Origin: Cyanoderma ruficeps
Lineage: Eukaryota > Chordata > Aves > Passeriformes > Timaliidae
Length of the DNA stretch: 64,000 nucleotides
NCBI GenBank assembly: GCA_008694505.1
Contig: VZDJ01000056.1
Coordinates: forward strand, 5,583,205 to 5,647,204
Reading direction: 5' to 3'
Shown here: one piece after another, positions 13,701 to 28,700 of the stretch
How the letters are laid out: every line of letters starts with the position of its first letter
How positions within the stretch are numbered: position 1 is the stretch's first letter
Made by a program: the position numbers and the translations under genes
Notes under the pieces: model-generated
What the model was told of the DNA's origin: nothing
Database searches by the model: none
Seen by the model: the letters and a program-made list of their open reading frames with translations, nothing else

Positions 13701-16700
13701 TATGTTTACCAAATGTTTTAACAGCTGCCTTTAGAGACAAGGAAATGGAATGAAATGATGGGTGTTTGTTTCACAGGGTAATGCTCGCAAAACGCATTCA
13801 AGTATCTGCTAAAGTGAGTGTGGCTGAAGGTAGTGTGAAAGGGAAGGCCTTTGGGGTGGGGGGGAACCCACAGAGCAAGGTCAGGGAAGGTGTCGAGAGA
13901 ATCTCTGCCCACATACAGATTGAACTGTCAGCAAAATCAGTGGTTTGTTTCTAACAAAAATGTCATCTCTAGTCAGGTCTGGGCCAAAGGCCCTGCCTGA
14001 ACTCTGTGGTGGGCAGTGTGAGCCCTTTTTGCTGCCGTTGAACTGTCTGCACAGGGACAGGGGCTGGAGGAGCCATGTGCTGGCTGTGGCACTGACGGAT
14101 GGTCCCATCAGCGAGTTTCTGTCTCTGTCTGTTCATTCCTCCCCTTGCTGACCTGTGTGTCTGCTACACGCAGAGATGGGGGAACAGAGGGACTCAATGA
14201 GGCACAGACCCAACTCCCCATATTACTGGGAAGGACCCAGGCTGGAAACCCAGGTTCCCATGCCTCTGCTGCGTATCTGACTGTCTCATCATTTCCAGTG
14301 GCACTGGAAGAGCTGCGGTGACATTTTGTCCTCCCCGCCCAGCTTATAATGACAGATCTATTTGGGAACTTTTACCCCCCTCAGCCTGACCACCTTGGCA
14401 TATGTGTTTAGACAGCTTCAAGAAGAGGAGATGGAGATAGCTGAAACACAGAGTGGCACGAGTGAATGGAGGGGGAAGGTAGTAACACTAATTAAAAGCA
14501 AAAAAAAAACCAAAAAGGGAAGGTGTATAAAATGCTGCAGCCCTAAATGGTAACCTTTGCACCAGTAATTTATGTCTGCTTTATAGGTCTATTAGTTTAG
14601 CTATCTGTTAAAAACCTCATGTCCCAGCAACTGCTGCATGCCACAGGGGTTCAGCTGTCTCTGAACTGCCAGACCAAACACCTCCTGGAAGTGGCCCAGG
14701 CAGATTTGCAGCTGATCCCAGCTGCAGCCCAGGAGAAACCAGGTAGCTGCCTGCTCCCCTGTCTCCTGCAGTCTGTGTCAGGCTGAACCTGCAGTGGGAC
14801 TGATGGTGAGAATTTGGAGGAAACTGTGGCAATCAGAGAGCATCACAAGTCAGCATGGAAAGATGCAGCAAGTGTCTGATCACACGATACTCAGGCACAG
14901 CACTGATGTTGTCAGTCTTGGGCCATCTGAATAAATAACCTGACAGTTTAATGAATGCAATGAGCCTCCTCTGTCTTTGTGATCTCCAAAATCCCCCTGT
15001 TCCCAGGGATTGTGTCAGTATAAGGGTTTGATCCTGGTTTGCAGTGGGGAGCATTGCAAACATGGACCTTTGCAGCTGATGAGGCACATCCAAGGTAGAT
15101 GCTGCAGCAGCTGCAGGCTGAGGGGTTTGGGAAGACAAATGGGTATGAATATGGAACAGAAAATGGTAGAGAAGTTCATGTCCAGGCCTGGACAACAAAA
15201 CCCAACGCAAGATCTGCTCCAGCTGAACTGGAGGACAAGGGAAGACCTGATGATGGGCAATATGAAATCTCTTACAAGGTGTGTGTCACAAATAAAATGT
15301 CAGAACTGAAATATGTATAAGAAAAATAAAACGAACAGCTGAATCTGATCCAAACACCAATGACATCAGGGCAGAGAGCCCTGCTACATCCAGTGGCCTT
15401 TGGAGCAAGTTCTTTCAGAGGAACAAATTGAAGTGAACAACTGAAAAAACACAGGAACAACTAGCAATGATTCACTGCAAAATCTGACCATGGAAAGCTG
15501 TAGTGAAAAGGCTTATCTAGGAAATGCTGACAAGCAGCGGACTAGGTGAGCCAAACAGTATTTGTGAATTTATTCTACACTGGTATATGAATATCTAATT
15601 TGGCTTGAAGTCACTGGAGCAAAATAAGCATTCTGATGCATTTAATTCATTCCAATTTGCCATGTCTTTCTAATTCACAGATCAATTCACAGAAACTTCA
15701 ACTTGCAACTATGGCTTCAGGAGAAAATAAAAACCAGCAATTAATTAAAACAGGTTTTTTGTTTGGGAACTTGAGTCATTATGAACCTGGAAATCCAGAA
15801 TGATCAAGTGTGCTGATTATAGCCAGTACTCGAGGAAGGCAAAGCAGCCGGAATTTCAATCTACTTTTGGAAGTTATTTATTTTTGTGGTTCAGGTTGTT
15901 TTTTTTTTTTTCCTTACATGCATCACAGCAACAACTTGGCAGTCCTGTTTTCCTTATGTTTGTCTACAGAAAATAGCCATACACAGAAAGTGTGTTGCTG
16001 ACACCTGGCTCCAAGGTGCAGGTAATGACTCAATTTATATGGTCATCATGCAACAACCAAGCTTGAGAGATACCGTATGCATACCACAGTCCTTGCAAAA
16101 AGCCACTCCTAAGTGACAGGGATTCCGAATGTTTCTATTCATTAGATTTGAGAGCAACCCCCTGTACATTCATCTGTACACTCTCTATGGAAGGCTAAAT
16201 CCACAAACGATACAACGTCTCTGAAACAAGCACAACAGGAGACAGGAAATTTCATGACATTGCCTTTAAAAGCTGTGAAAGGAAGAACCTGCATTTTTAC
16301 CTCTTGGCCCATTTCCATACTGCAAAGCTTTGTAGACTGAGCTTTGGCATCCACCATGACATTAAACATGGTGCATATTGATTGAGGGACTCGGAAATCT
16401 GTTGATCGGCTGGTTTTCTGCAGTTTTACTTCAAATGCAATCCTTGTTCTGCGAAGGAAAGTAGAAAAAGATGTTTCAGTTGCTTTTAAATATATTAAAG
16501 CAAATAATAGTAATTTGAAACAATACTGAGAGGAGTTTGAGAAGCCAGAAAGCTGAATGCTGCTGGGAGTGGCATAGTGCAATTGTTACAAGTGGTATTT
16601 TTTCTAAAAATGATTTTCCAGTTTAAAAAGAATCCCCCTTTTCCAGAATACACACTAAGCGTTCAACAGTTTCAGGGAAACTGTGAGACTTTTATGCTTG

Positions 16701-19700
16701 ATAAACAGTGTGATGATGTTACAAACAGCAGTGTCAATGCACACCTTTAATTTGGTTGCATTAGCTGATTGATAACCACAGCCTGCTGAACTAAAGGAAG
16801 CTCCTACTGCTCCCTGATATCAACTACAAATAACAGAAACTCGTTCATTGCTTGACTGAAAGGACACTGCCAGATCATTGCATTTATAGTGATATGATAG
16901 TATTTGCTTGTTGGAAGTTCTTAATTGTCTTGTAAATTCACAGAAGTGGTTTCCCTGCACCACACAAGTTCACCAGAATATATCTGCAAAGCATGCATGG
17001 CACAATCATGTGCATATGAATACACTTGCATCACACACCTCCCCATTCTCCTGAGGTTTCACAGAGATCAAATCTGACATCCCTGGCAGTAACAAACTAG
17101 GATACACCAAAAGCTTTGTTAGGCCAAAACCTACAAAATCCGACCCTGTGTCATATTTTAAATACCAAGGCATTTGTGAGTCTAACACGGGAATGCTTTC
17201 CAGTGTGGTGGGCATTGCCTTGCCTTTCTTCAGAGCCCCTCTTCATATTCCAGAGGTACTTCACTAATCTAACCTAACACAGAACAATTATCACATCATG
17301 CAGAATCTGCCAACAAATTAACATAGGAGCTTCAATTTAGAAATAACAAATAATATCAGCTGCAGCTCAGGAATAATTCTGAACTCGAACGATCCCCCCA
17401 AGGGTTATGCAAATGAAAACTCATTTAGGAATGTGAAGCTCCCGTTCTGGGGATCAGATCTGAGCTGGTATACAGGTCCTTCTGCCTGGATTTATTAGTT
17501 AACAGGCCTTCCTTGCAAGGGCTGCTTTCCTGACAGCCCTGAAATACAACTCAGTGTGGAAGGCGGGGTGGCTCCTCCATGGATTCAACAGTTCAGAGAC
17601 AGACGCGAAGAAAAATGTTGTGTCAAACTGAAATTGCTAAAGAAACCTTAGCCAGGCCCTGTTTGCAGGTGATATAAATAGGGAAGGCAGCATATTGGTT
17701 TACATCAGCAGTGGCATTTGAACTGATTTAATTACCAGTGCCAGATTTAGCCTGGACTCGGGGACTAGAATCTTGATAATTACTGAAAGGACCCAAGGAG
17801 ACTGGGATTTTCCATCTCCTCATGGAAAGGAGCATGTTCCTACTTACTTATGCTCACAGCCATTATATATAGTTGTACCAATACAAGCTGGGCCAGGTTT
17901 TTACAGAGGGGCAGCACATTTGTAGAAAGGTTGAGGCAAATCAAGGAAAAAACCCACCTGGGTTCCAGGCACAGAAGCCCTTCTTTAGATGTACCTGGAA
18001 ATTTGCTCACTTTTCCCAGTTATCTCAGCTGAGCTAACTTGGTCTGATTTTAACAGATCATTGTAGCTATAACTGTGCTGTAGGGACAGCAAAGCCTTAG
18101 TTCCGAGTGAAAAAAAGAAAAAAGAGAAAATAAGTTTTGCTGGTGGTGCTGGGGCAGGGCAGAGAGCAGAGCTCCAGCACTGAGTTTTCTCCTAAAGGAT
18201 AGCCTGACAACTGGAGAACAACTAAAGCTCATTGTTTGTGCCAGACACAGAACCAAAGATGGGCTGCTGCAATAAATTGCTTGACATCAAAGGCATTAAA
18301 TGCAATTCATCTCATTGCACTCAAAATGCACTGGGGTTTATTCCAGAATAACACAGAGAGAGAGAGAGAACAAGCCCTTAGCTCCCTTCCTGCCTGCATC
18401 TCAGGGACTGAATGTGCCTTCCCCTGTGCTGACACTGTACATCCAGGCTAGTGAGAATTGTACTGAAAAGAAATGCCACACTCACACTTGCAGAGTGGCC
18501 AGGAAATTGTGGTACAGAACAGCCACATCACACACTGCAGTTAATATTAGCATGTATCAGCTATATTTGGCATCCATTTTTCCTCTGGTTCATCTCTTTG
18601 TCTATGAATTTTTGCACAACGAAATACAAAGTTCATTTTTTCTTCTTGCCTCATTACCTCTGATGCAAATGGACACAAATTGCAGTGGAAAAGTTGGAAC
18701 TTCAATATTTTGCTTTCAAAATGACAGCTGCCAGTATGTCTAAAAGTTGCTTAAAGATATCTCTGTTTTGGAAGATCTGCAGGTAACTATGCTATAATGT
18801 GGCTGATGATACAACAGCTTTTCCCAATCAACGGCAGACGTGAAACCTGTGTGCCAAGCAACACATTACCCCACTTTTAAAATAATTTTTTCTGTTTTTT
18901 TTTTCATGTATCTGTGCTTTTTAGGTGGGTGCTGGGATCTTTCTTATGTCTATGCCTTCAGCAGTCAGCATCATCACACCAACCTGCATTTACAAAGATC
19001 TGACCTCACGTGCAGCATTGAAAAGAAGTAATTACCTACAAAGCAATAAGATTTATTGTCTTATTGTGAATAAGCCCTCTCCTGAGTCTCAACAGAGAAG
19101 TGCCTGCTTGGGAGAGTCCACAGTTCATAGCACCGGGGTGAATTCCAGTTTTAGGGTGGAACAGGCTTTGCATCCTGTGAGCTCTTGTGAGAAACACGCC
19201 TGGCTCACCCATGGGCACCTACCTTTTCACACAGGACTCGATCATGTCGCTTGCCATCAGTTTCAAGCGCTGCTCTAAGTGTTTCCCAAACTCCTCCTCG
19301 GGCCAGTGCAAATCCCGAATGAAGGTCTGTAGGGCATCAAGTTTCCAGAACATATCTTCTGAGGTGCCTGATCCATTGCTGGCAGGGCAAAATGAGAACA
19401 AAAGTCAGAAGTGGCATCAGGGTCTTTGCAACCTGATGTGGAGACCATTCCTGCAACAAGTGTAAGGCAGACAGCAGTTTCATACACAGGACAACGCTGG
19501 CCATCTCCACCATCAGGATTTTGAGTTTTACCATACAGTTGCCTAATCTACCTTGCTGTCATCACCCACAAAACTTTCCAGACCAGATGAGTAAGACAAC
19601 ATCATGAGTTACACATATTAACGGGAAGAACGTGTGTATGGTAAAAATCAGCCTTAGTTAATAACCACATTAACATATGTGATTATTAAGAATTAAGGCC

Positions 19701-22700
19701 AGAAATTGTGGGAGAAAATCCTTGATCAATAATAACTGCCATACTAGGCTGTATGCAGTTATTAAGATTTAGGGTTTCATGCAATTCTCCCCCCTCCAAA
19801 TTTTATCTTGAGTTTGCCTTGTCCCCCAGTGCGGCCCCGTTTCCAGGTAAGGGACAGTGCTAACAAGTGGTGAGCGAGGACACACTTTATCTCTTGAACA
19901 GCTGAAAAAAAATTGGGGTAAGTCAATTGAGCTAAGGGTACATCTCATATCCAGGAGTTTCGGCAGGATTTACTGGTGCACCTTTTTCTTTGCAAAGGCA
20001 ATTACAGGACAACAAATTTACATCTTTAAAAATTTATTTTGCAACAACTTTGGTCTGCCACAAAATTCTCAATTTCTTTCCCAAGCATATATTCTTGTAC
20101 CCACACCCCTGCCCAGATGGAAGTCTTTAGTCCTGCAGTGTGTAGCTACACCAGCTCTTTTCACAGTATAATTATATCTCAAACCTCCACTTACAGAATA
20201 AAAATACAGGACTGGATTGCACTCTGTTTGTGCAGAGAAATTTATGCATCCATAACCCTTTTCTCTCCCTCTCTTCTTCTCCCTCACTTTTTTTTTTTCC
20301 AGAACAATTACCAAGGGAGCTTCAAGAGTTTCAACCCCCTCCTCGCATACCACTAATGCTAACACAGTAATTTATAAGATATTTAACACACCATGCATTA
20401 CCACTTGTGCTGACATCATCTATAGAAACAGATGAGGGAGGGTGTTTCTATTGTGACAGATGCCAGCCGCATTGAGTTAATGCTAGAGGAGCTCAGAACT
20501 AATGCAAACAGGGCTATTCCCAGGTGAGAACTGTAGTCCCAACATGCCAGAGGGGTCCTGCGGGATCCTGGGCTAGCAGAGTCAACAAGATAAAGAATGA
20601 ATAGTCTTGGTTGTAGGAGGAACGTATCTGACACTAAGCAACAGGTAACATGTCCTTGATGGAGGGGAAGGGTGAGTAAAAGGAAACCAGGGAGATGAAA
20701 AGATAAAGAATCAGGCATTTGCTTTAACCAGGGGACCAGTCTGGACAACAGTCTCACATGTTCATCTACTGACAGTTTTTAGTTCAAACCTGTGCTTGGG
20801 TGTAAGCAAGCTGTAACAGCCTAAACCCAGTTTTGGAACGGCATGAATTTACATTTTAAGTGATTTAATGTGTACAAATACAATAATTGGTATTTACTAC
20901 AGCAATATTATGACACCCGTTTGGTTTCAAAATTTTTGAAGAATTAGTCTCAGTCTTTTTCTCACTTTTGATTAGGGCTCCATCCAAGTAAACAATGAAG
21001 TATATTCATTTCCAAAACACACTGTTTGTGTTTTGCTTGTGAGCACCACAATTACTCTAATCACGCCGGCAGCTTGCAATATACCATTGATGCTCAAGCA
21101 TTTTCAGAGGGATTATCCAATTTTCTGTCATTACATGATTCTTATCTTTTCAAGGGCAATACCACAAAGCATGCACAGAGCAAGATTAAAACTTTCAAGT
21201 ACTCTTTACAGACAACTGCCTAAGCTAGCCTTTAAAATAACTATCTTAGCATGAATATGAGTTGTATGGCTTTGAAACATAAACAACCATGCTAATATTT
21301 TAAAAGTTTTTAAAATCTATTTAAAAAGATCTCTCATCAGTGTTTTCTTTACTTCCATTCATTACCAGTGCTCTGCAATCCTGCCTGTGCCAGACTAATG
21401 GCAGAGGCATTCTGGTGGACTCCAGGTGTAGATGTAATTGAGGTGTTTCAGTCAAAGTGAACAGGGGATTCTTGGGTGAGTTCTTCAGTTTTATACATTA
21501 AGTGAGAGGAGAGAGGAAAAGCACCACAGCGCTGACCAAGACCACCCTATGCCAACCTCAAATAAGTCCTTAGGATTTTAGAAGGAGAATAGACAAATAA
21601 CAGTTCCCACAATAGGACATCTTGGAAGATGAGCTGCCTCAAATGATGAGATTTGGGTTGAGCCCACTGTGTATCACCTTCCACACTGCTCACTGGGAAA
21701 CCTCCTATAAAAGATGTTGCCTAATCTGTGCTGAGGATTTGTGGAATGTTCCCCCTGAGCTTCACACATGCACCCTGAGACAGACAGGAAGCTGGGAGCA
21801 CAGACAGGGAGCTGGGAGTGCCAGGCTCCTACAGAGCAACTGCTTTGACACTATTTTGCAAGCCGTGATCTAAAACTCACATTGAAAATATCTTTCTTTA
21901 CTTGGACATGGCATTCCTTGGGCAGTAATGAAGGCTATGGAGCTTTAATTGCTCTCTGGGGCATCCCCCAGCTATAATAAAAACTGTTACAGGGTGCTCC
22001 TCTTTCTTAGATTTCTTCATCAAAGTCAAGACAAAAATTACCTGGGAAAAGCAGAGCTTGCATTCAATAAAATTCATTTTTAGATCTACATCTGGTCCAC
22101 AGAAATTGGTTGACTGGCATTGAAATTGGTTCATCTTCTCTTTTGGACAAAACTCTTTGCTGAGACACATAATGTCACATTGTAAGTTCTGTCATTTGTA
22201 TGTTATTCAGACCATGCCCCATTGTTGACAGCTATTTTGTAAAGCAAGATACTTGCTCAAACTGTCCGTGGGAGTTGAGACAAATTTTCAAGGTTTATAC
22301 AAAAAAACTCTCAAAATACTCATGCCAGAAATTCACTAGTGTCTCATTCAGAAAACATCTAATTAACTGTATCACTCTTTAAAGTTTCATGTAATGCACA
22401 GAAACAAACAATACATATCCATGCCAAGATTACTTTAAATTTAAATGAGATCTAATTTGAACTGAATACACACTCAGAATCATAAATAGCAGCCATCCAT
22501 GACGGTGCAGAAAAGCTAGGCATTTGTGGGATGCCTAGTGGGATGTTAACTGGTAGATTTGGTACTTTAGGGAGATTCACATTTGGTAGATTCACATTGG
22601 GCAGATTACTTGTTAAACTCCTGTGGAAGAAACAGACAGAAAGAAAAAATACCATAACAGTGACAATGCCGATGTAGCAGAAGCACATGACACTCAGAAA

Positions 22701-25700
22701 CAAATCTGCAAAGTTCACAGCATGAGGACAGTTAAAAAACTAAAGCAAAACATTTCAGAAAGAAGCATGAGTATGGAAGCTTTAATGTACTGTGTTTGCA
22801 GTCTGCTATAAAATTCAAATTCCTTAAGGGAAAAAAAAAAGGCAAACCAGAATGAAAAGAAGAATCACAAAATACAAATTAACAAAGAACTTAAACACCT
22901 GTGAAAATAACTGCACCTTCAAGTCCTGACACCATTTCAAAGTGCAGAGAGCAGTTTTTCTTCCAAAAAATCTCCCTTTTGAGGAAGAGTCTCAATTCTT
23001 ACACACACAGGCTCGATGAAAGTGCTAAACTAAGAGGTCTGCTAAGGGACAAGAATTTGAAATAATGAAGAGAGAGTCTGGAACTCCAGCAATAAGAGTT
23101 TTTTCTTGCCACAAAGCTCAGTGGAGTTGCAATTTTGCTGCAAAACCTCTCTGTCTTAGACCCTCCACAAATAAAGATGGGCTAATCTGGAGTGATGAAA
23201 CAGTGAACTACAAGGCTTTTCGTCCATGAAGATTTATGCCCTGATCCTTCCTTGCATTCCTGGGTGCAAAAAAAAAGGACTGTCCAGCCCCACTATTTGT
23301 GCACTGTGAATGAACTGCACTTTGTAAATATATCCAGGACTAGTACGTGACTGTTTCATAGCTGGAAGTGGGCCCTGAGGTGATTAAGATATTCAAAGGT
23401 TAATATGAAGTATGTGTACTTGGGCATTATTACTTCAATCTGTGTTTTCAGATGTGCAACTGTTATGCAAATAGAGATCTTTAAAAAGTGGACAGCTGTA
23501 TTGTTTTAATGCAACATTCTCTCCTGGAAAAAGGTATATGTAACAACACTGCATGCCCAAAGTTTAGAATCCACCCTGATTGTACTAGGTCTCTAGATGT
23601 TGTAATTGGTCTAATTCTGTTTTAATGAGGCTCTCATCACAGTTGTATTCTACATGCAAAATAAAAAACATCAGGAGATCTGGTAACCAGCAAAACACAG
23701 ACCCTGATTACCCAACTCACATGCTACCTGGTTCTCAGAAGAGAGGCCAGTTTCAGAAAAATGCCTCGTTTCTGCCCTCTCCCAGGAACACTGAAAGACC
23801 ACTGGTACACAACCCACAGGTGGTTTCACAGTCCCATGTGAGGAACAAAACCAGGTGCTTTGACACCGTTTTCGCCAGATTGTTACTTGGACTCAGTGAA
23901 AAAGAATCAGAAATTCAGGATTTCAGCTTCACCCTGCACTGCTGAAGCTACTGAAAGCTTTTCTATTGATGCACACGGGCACTGCTTCAGCATACGAAGT
24001 TGCCTCTCAGTGACTGCATCAGGATATGCCACTTTTGGAAGTCTCTCCCATTTCCCTGGATTAAATGAGTTACTTTACAGAAACCATTATCTGTAGTGAT
24101 TCCTAGATTCCTGTGAAACTATCAAATTATTTACTATGTCTTTCAAGGCATATTAAAATCTTAGTAACTTCCCTGAGATGTATTTGGCACTTCATTTCTT
24201 ACTGCAAGCTTTATATATCAACCCCCAAAGTAATGGAATTGAGCTGCCTGAATAAATGCTTCCTAATGCAAGAGGCGATGTGAACCACATCTCTGCAAGA
24301 GCTCAGCTTGTCATCGGTGGTGATGTTAGGGAAGAGACTTCATTCTTTGTGAATAAAATCCCTTGTTGGGGAGGAAAATCACAAATTGAAGTTTTTTTCT
24401 AGTGAAAAAAGCCCTATGTGTATGTTCTGATTTCTAATTATTTCTATGATTCTTAGTAGGTTTAACTTCCTGTTGCGTGTTCTCTTTTTCAGGCAAACAG
24501 GAGAATTTACTACTGTCACAAAGCTATCCATTGTTTTCATTCATACTGTATCTGCTGCTAAGATGATATGACTGTTGAATGAGACAGACTACATAGTGAT
24601 TGAGAGAGTGTTAAATCTTCAGAAATGGCAGTGCATGTGGTTAGATACTGATATGGAATAAATAAAGAAATAGCAAGAGGTGGACAACATATAAATGTAT
24701 AAGGAAAAGCAACTTAAATAACTTAGCCAGATGGTAAATACATAAATCAGAGGACCTTTGGTTTTAATATTAAAATTCAAGAAGTGACAGTGTTATATTA
24801 ATAAAAACACTGTATTAATAAAATATGACTTCTAGAGTAAACAGTATACTATATTCACACGGAAACATATTTCTTTTATACAACACACTATTTTGCTGAT
24901 GCAAGAATATGTTGCAAGAATAAGTTAGTACTCTTAAAACAAAACAAAACAGCAAAATAATGGAGTATGCTATGTTAACATACAGTAACTAATGTAAAAA
25001 AATATTCTCCTGAATTGACATGCACAGTTTTTCAGGTTCAACTGATCTAATTATCTGACTAACAGTTGCAGTGAGACCTCTAAAAAATGATTAATATTAC
25101 CAACAAATGTTCCATGAAGACCGCAATTGTTCAGACCATAAAACTACAGGTCCAAGATGAGAAACTGTTTCTAGAAGCCAGCCATGCCCATTTAATATAG
25201 ATGGCTAAATATAACCTCAGCCATCAGGCAGGGAATGTGGGCATTTGCATCAACAAGATGAGGGCTGTCTGATTTAAGACGACTCAGCTTCAGGACTGGA
25301 TCCTGATACGTTTGATGAGAGACACACACTCTGGAGCTGCACCGCTTGTTTTCCTGGCTTCTGCTTCAGCCCTGTTTGTGTGTGTGAGCTGTGGAAAGGG
25401 CTTTCACCTGGACTGTCTGCTGGGAAATCCTCAGTGCAAACAGGCTGGCAGTGTACCCCTGCATGACCTCCCAGTGCTCACACTGTACCGCAGCACTGGT
25501 CACATGGAACACGTCCAGTTGCACCACGGCTGCTCCTGTAGAGCTGCCCTAGCAATGAAAGGAGGGCAGAAAAATCACAGTATTTTTACTGAGCTATCTG
25601 CTGGGTTCAGAATAGAGCTGAACGAGACCCTTGGCCACACCTAAATGCTCAGTTCCTACGGGATGCTTGAAATGATTTAGTGATGGAAGACGCAAATGCC

Positions 25701-28700
25701 TGTCTCTCCCATCACTATAAACACTTGCAACCTCACTGTCGAGGCTGAGCAAATGCTCAAGAGCAAATCTTTTCACAAAAGCCTTGATGTGAAGCAAAGA
25801 GCTTGATAGTGAAGTAGGCAGTCAAATCTGTGCTCTTCCTGTGACTGATACCCAGAATAGCAACAAAAATACTCACTTTCACTACAGCGGTGCTTCTTCT
25901 AAGGGGAAACATTTTTCACTATCATTCTGCAGTTGTACAACCTTATAAAATGATTAGTATAATCATATTGTTCAAGTTTTGACATTTATATTAATGATAC
26001 ATTTATAAATAGTTTGCAGAGGGTTAGTGAGCAATTATTAGATGCTAAAGCCAGGACTACAGAGCGGTAGAGAGAGCCCTGGGTCAATGAGTAATGTCCT
26101 AGTCAAGCCATTGAAACTGGCTGTCATCGCATGAGCTTTAGCATTTGCTCAAAAAGATCTTTCAACACAGACACACACACAGAGAGACACACACACACAT
26201 ACGTGTCAGCTGGCTGCGAGATAAATCAGCACTCTCCGAGAAGCTAGCACGAAAAAAACCCATTGCAAACCCTACTTTTCCAAGACCTCTCAACTCACCA
26301 GAGAACAGACCTACTCTGTATCCTGCATACTTGGATGACTGTGCGAAGGACAAGTGTTCCACATTTCTCTGCGTGGATTCATACAAGCGCACCAGCTGCT
26401 CTAGCTATAGGGCACGGACCCCCTGCAAACTCAGCAGCTCTGCAGAGGCACATTACAGAGCCCTCATGAGCACATAACATCCATGCTTTTTCCCCCCATT
26501 TTTTTTTTTTTTAATACTTAACAGTATCTCTCTCACTATGATTTCTATACCTAACTCCTCAGAGCATAAGGTGCAGAGTATTCAGTAATGAAAATAGAAG
26601 AAATACATGCTTGCAAACTGCCATCTGGTCAGGTTATGGAGGGCTACATATTTCAGCCTTGACTGCAAACACAAGTACAGAGAAACCCTTTCAAAAGATT
26701 CTGTGTTGTGGAATAATTTCTTGGTTAACAGAAGATAATGAAATTCCCTTCTCGTAATGCACTTTAGAGATCCAGGACAGCAAAAAGCTTGGTGGAACGG
26801 TCAGCTTTGATGATCTGTCTTTGCTGGCCAACTTGAAGGTCTACCTCCAAAGCAGAGGAAAGCTGTGGGAGAACATTCTGCAGTGTTCCTGATTTCCAAA
26901 AAAGCTTTGCTGGAGAAGTGTCAATAGAAGGTCACAATTTGGTTGGGAATTGTCTGCTCCAAACTATTTGAGACTCCACAGCCAAAAATTAAAGTGTGCT
27001 ACAGTATGGACATGTGGGGTGAGAAGAAAGTAGATATAGGAGGGCAAATCAAACAAAATAAGTCTCTAACCTCAATTTTTCTGCAAGTTCCCTGTCGATC
27101 AGACAAAGAGGAGCAGGTGGTCTGCCCAGGAGGCAAAGATGAAGATGCCTTAACATTTAGTTCTGAACAGCACATGAAAAATGTCATAAGATCCTAGGAA
27201 TGACACTCCTCTTTTCCTTTGCACTGTACGTGCCACCCTCTGGCACTCACTGGTGCCTCCCTTCACCGGGCCACATCACGTTGAGCCAGCGTTTGCAACT
27301 CACAATTTTGTGTGCGAGACATAAGAACAAAATATCAACACATGAAAAAAAACCTATGGTGCATCTTTTCACCAGATGGACAGAAGCTTCTCGTAGAAAG
27401 CACCCACTTTCCTGCTGGAAGAAATCTTTTAAATACCCAAGTCTGTAAGAGAAAGAGTCCATCCTGGGCTTTTGCTTAGAGATGCAATGCTCAAAGCACG
27501 CTGTAACTGGAACTCCAGAAGGGAATAACCATCACAGGAGAACTAAGAAAAGATCTTTTATAACTATCAGAGATAACTTGGAAGTGATAGATGCTGGCAT
27601 ACCCAGGGACAAAGCATTTTGACAGGCAAGTAGCACATCCAAGTACTTATGGACATCTATAGTTAACTCCCTGAAGTCATTAAAAAGCAAAAAGATGACA
27701 GCTTCTGATAAAAGAAAAAAAAGCAGAATGACTTGTTTATTGAGTGCTTGACCCAGGTGGACAGGTACACAGAGTTAACTGCCTCTGTTTCATAACAGAC
27801 AAGGAAATACATATTTTTTACTAAAGCAAAGCTCTGAAACTGAAGTTAATGCTAACTTCGAAGTGCAATTCTGCTTGAAGGAGTGGCTGTAAAAATGGCA
27901 TTCTCCTACTCGAAAGATCTATTTCTTGTATGTTTTCTGGGTCACATCTGCTTATTTGAAACAAGATTTTTTAGGATCTTTAATCCTGTTAGCCTGCAGA
28001 CCAAAGACAGCAAATGGAAAGTGAGAGAGGCTCCTGAATGCCAGCCACTTAACCCCACTCAAAACAGAGGGGATGATCAGGTGTCAAGAAAAAGCCCGAG
28101 ATTTGGCAGGCAGAATCCTTACGGATGCTGAGGATGCACAAGAAAGAAAGGAAAAAACCTGGGTACTCAGACTCCAGGTTGCATATGGGAGGCTGGCTGC
28201 TGAACAAAATCTCTTTTCCTTGTAAACGGAACATATTTGGTGTGAAAAGCCCTGAAAGACCACACGTTCTTTTATACAGCAACCCCTGAGAGTGCGATGC
28301 CGTTTCATTTTGCCTAGAGAATGACAAAAAAAAAGCAAGGAAAAGAGTCTCTCCAGAGGTCACCTGGTCCCAGTTCCTGGTATGAGGCACTGCCAGACTC
28401 ATGTTGCTTGCAAAGGGTCCATCTCTCTCTTTTAATATCTTTATTAGAAGGAAAAACCAGCTATATCCCTTTGCAGGATCTGACTTGGCTTTATAGAGCA
28501 AGCATGAAAGGGTTCAGCAATGCTTCAAAACCTGTGAAATAACAACAGTAATCCAAAGCACATGTCACATTTTTATCATTCACCACCTCTAGAGTTCAGT
28601 TTGGGTTCTTCTCAGGCTCCCAGTTTCTTGCTGGTAAACTCGTAGCTTTCTAAATGTAAGAACTGATTATGCTTGAATCATCTTGCCCGTGTTTCACTTT

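Noticed and set aside
25312..25644. Plus-strand frame containing [13 protein letters not shown], resembling a zinc-finger fragment
   Set aside because: It is a single short resemblance with no second zinc-binding pair at proper spacing, no neighbouring finger and no splice sites. Coincidence is more likely.
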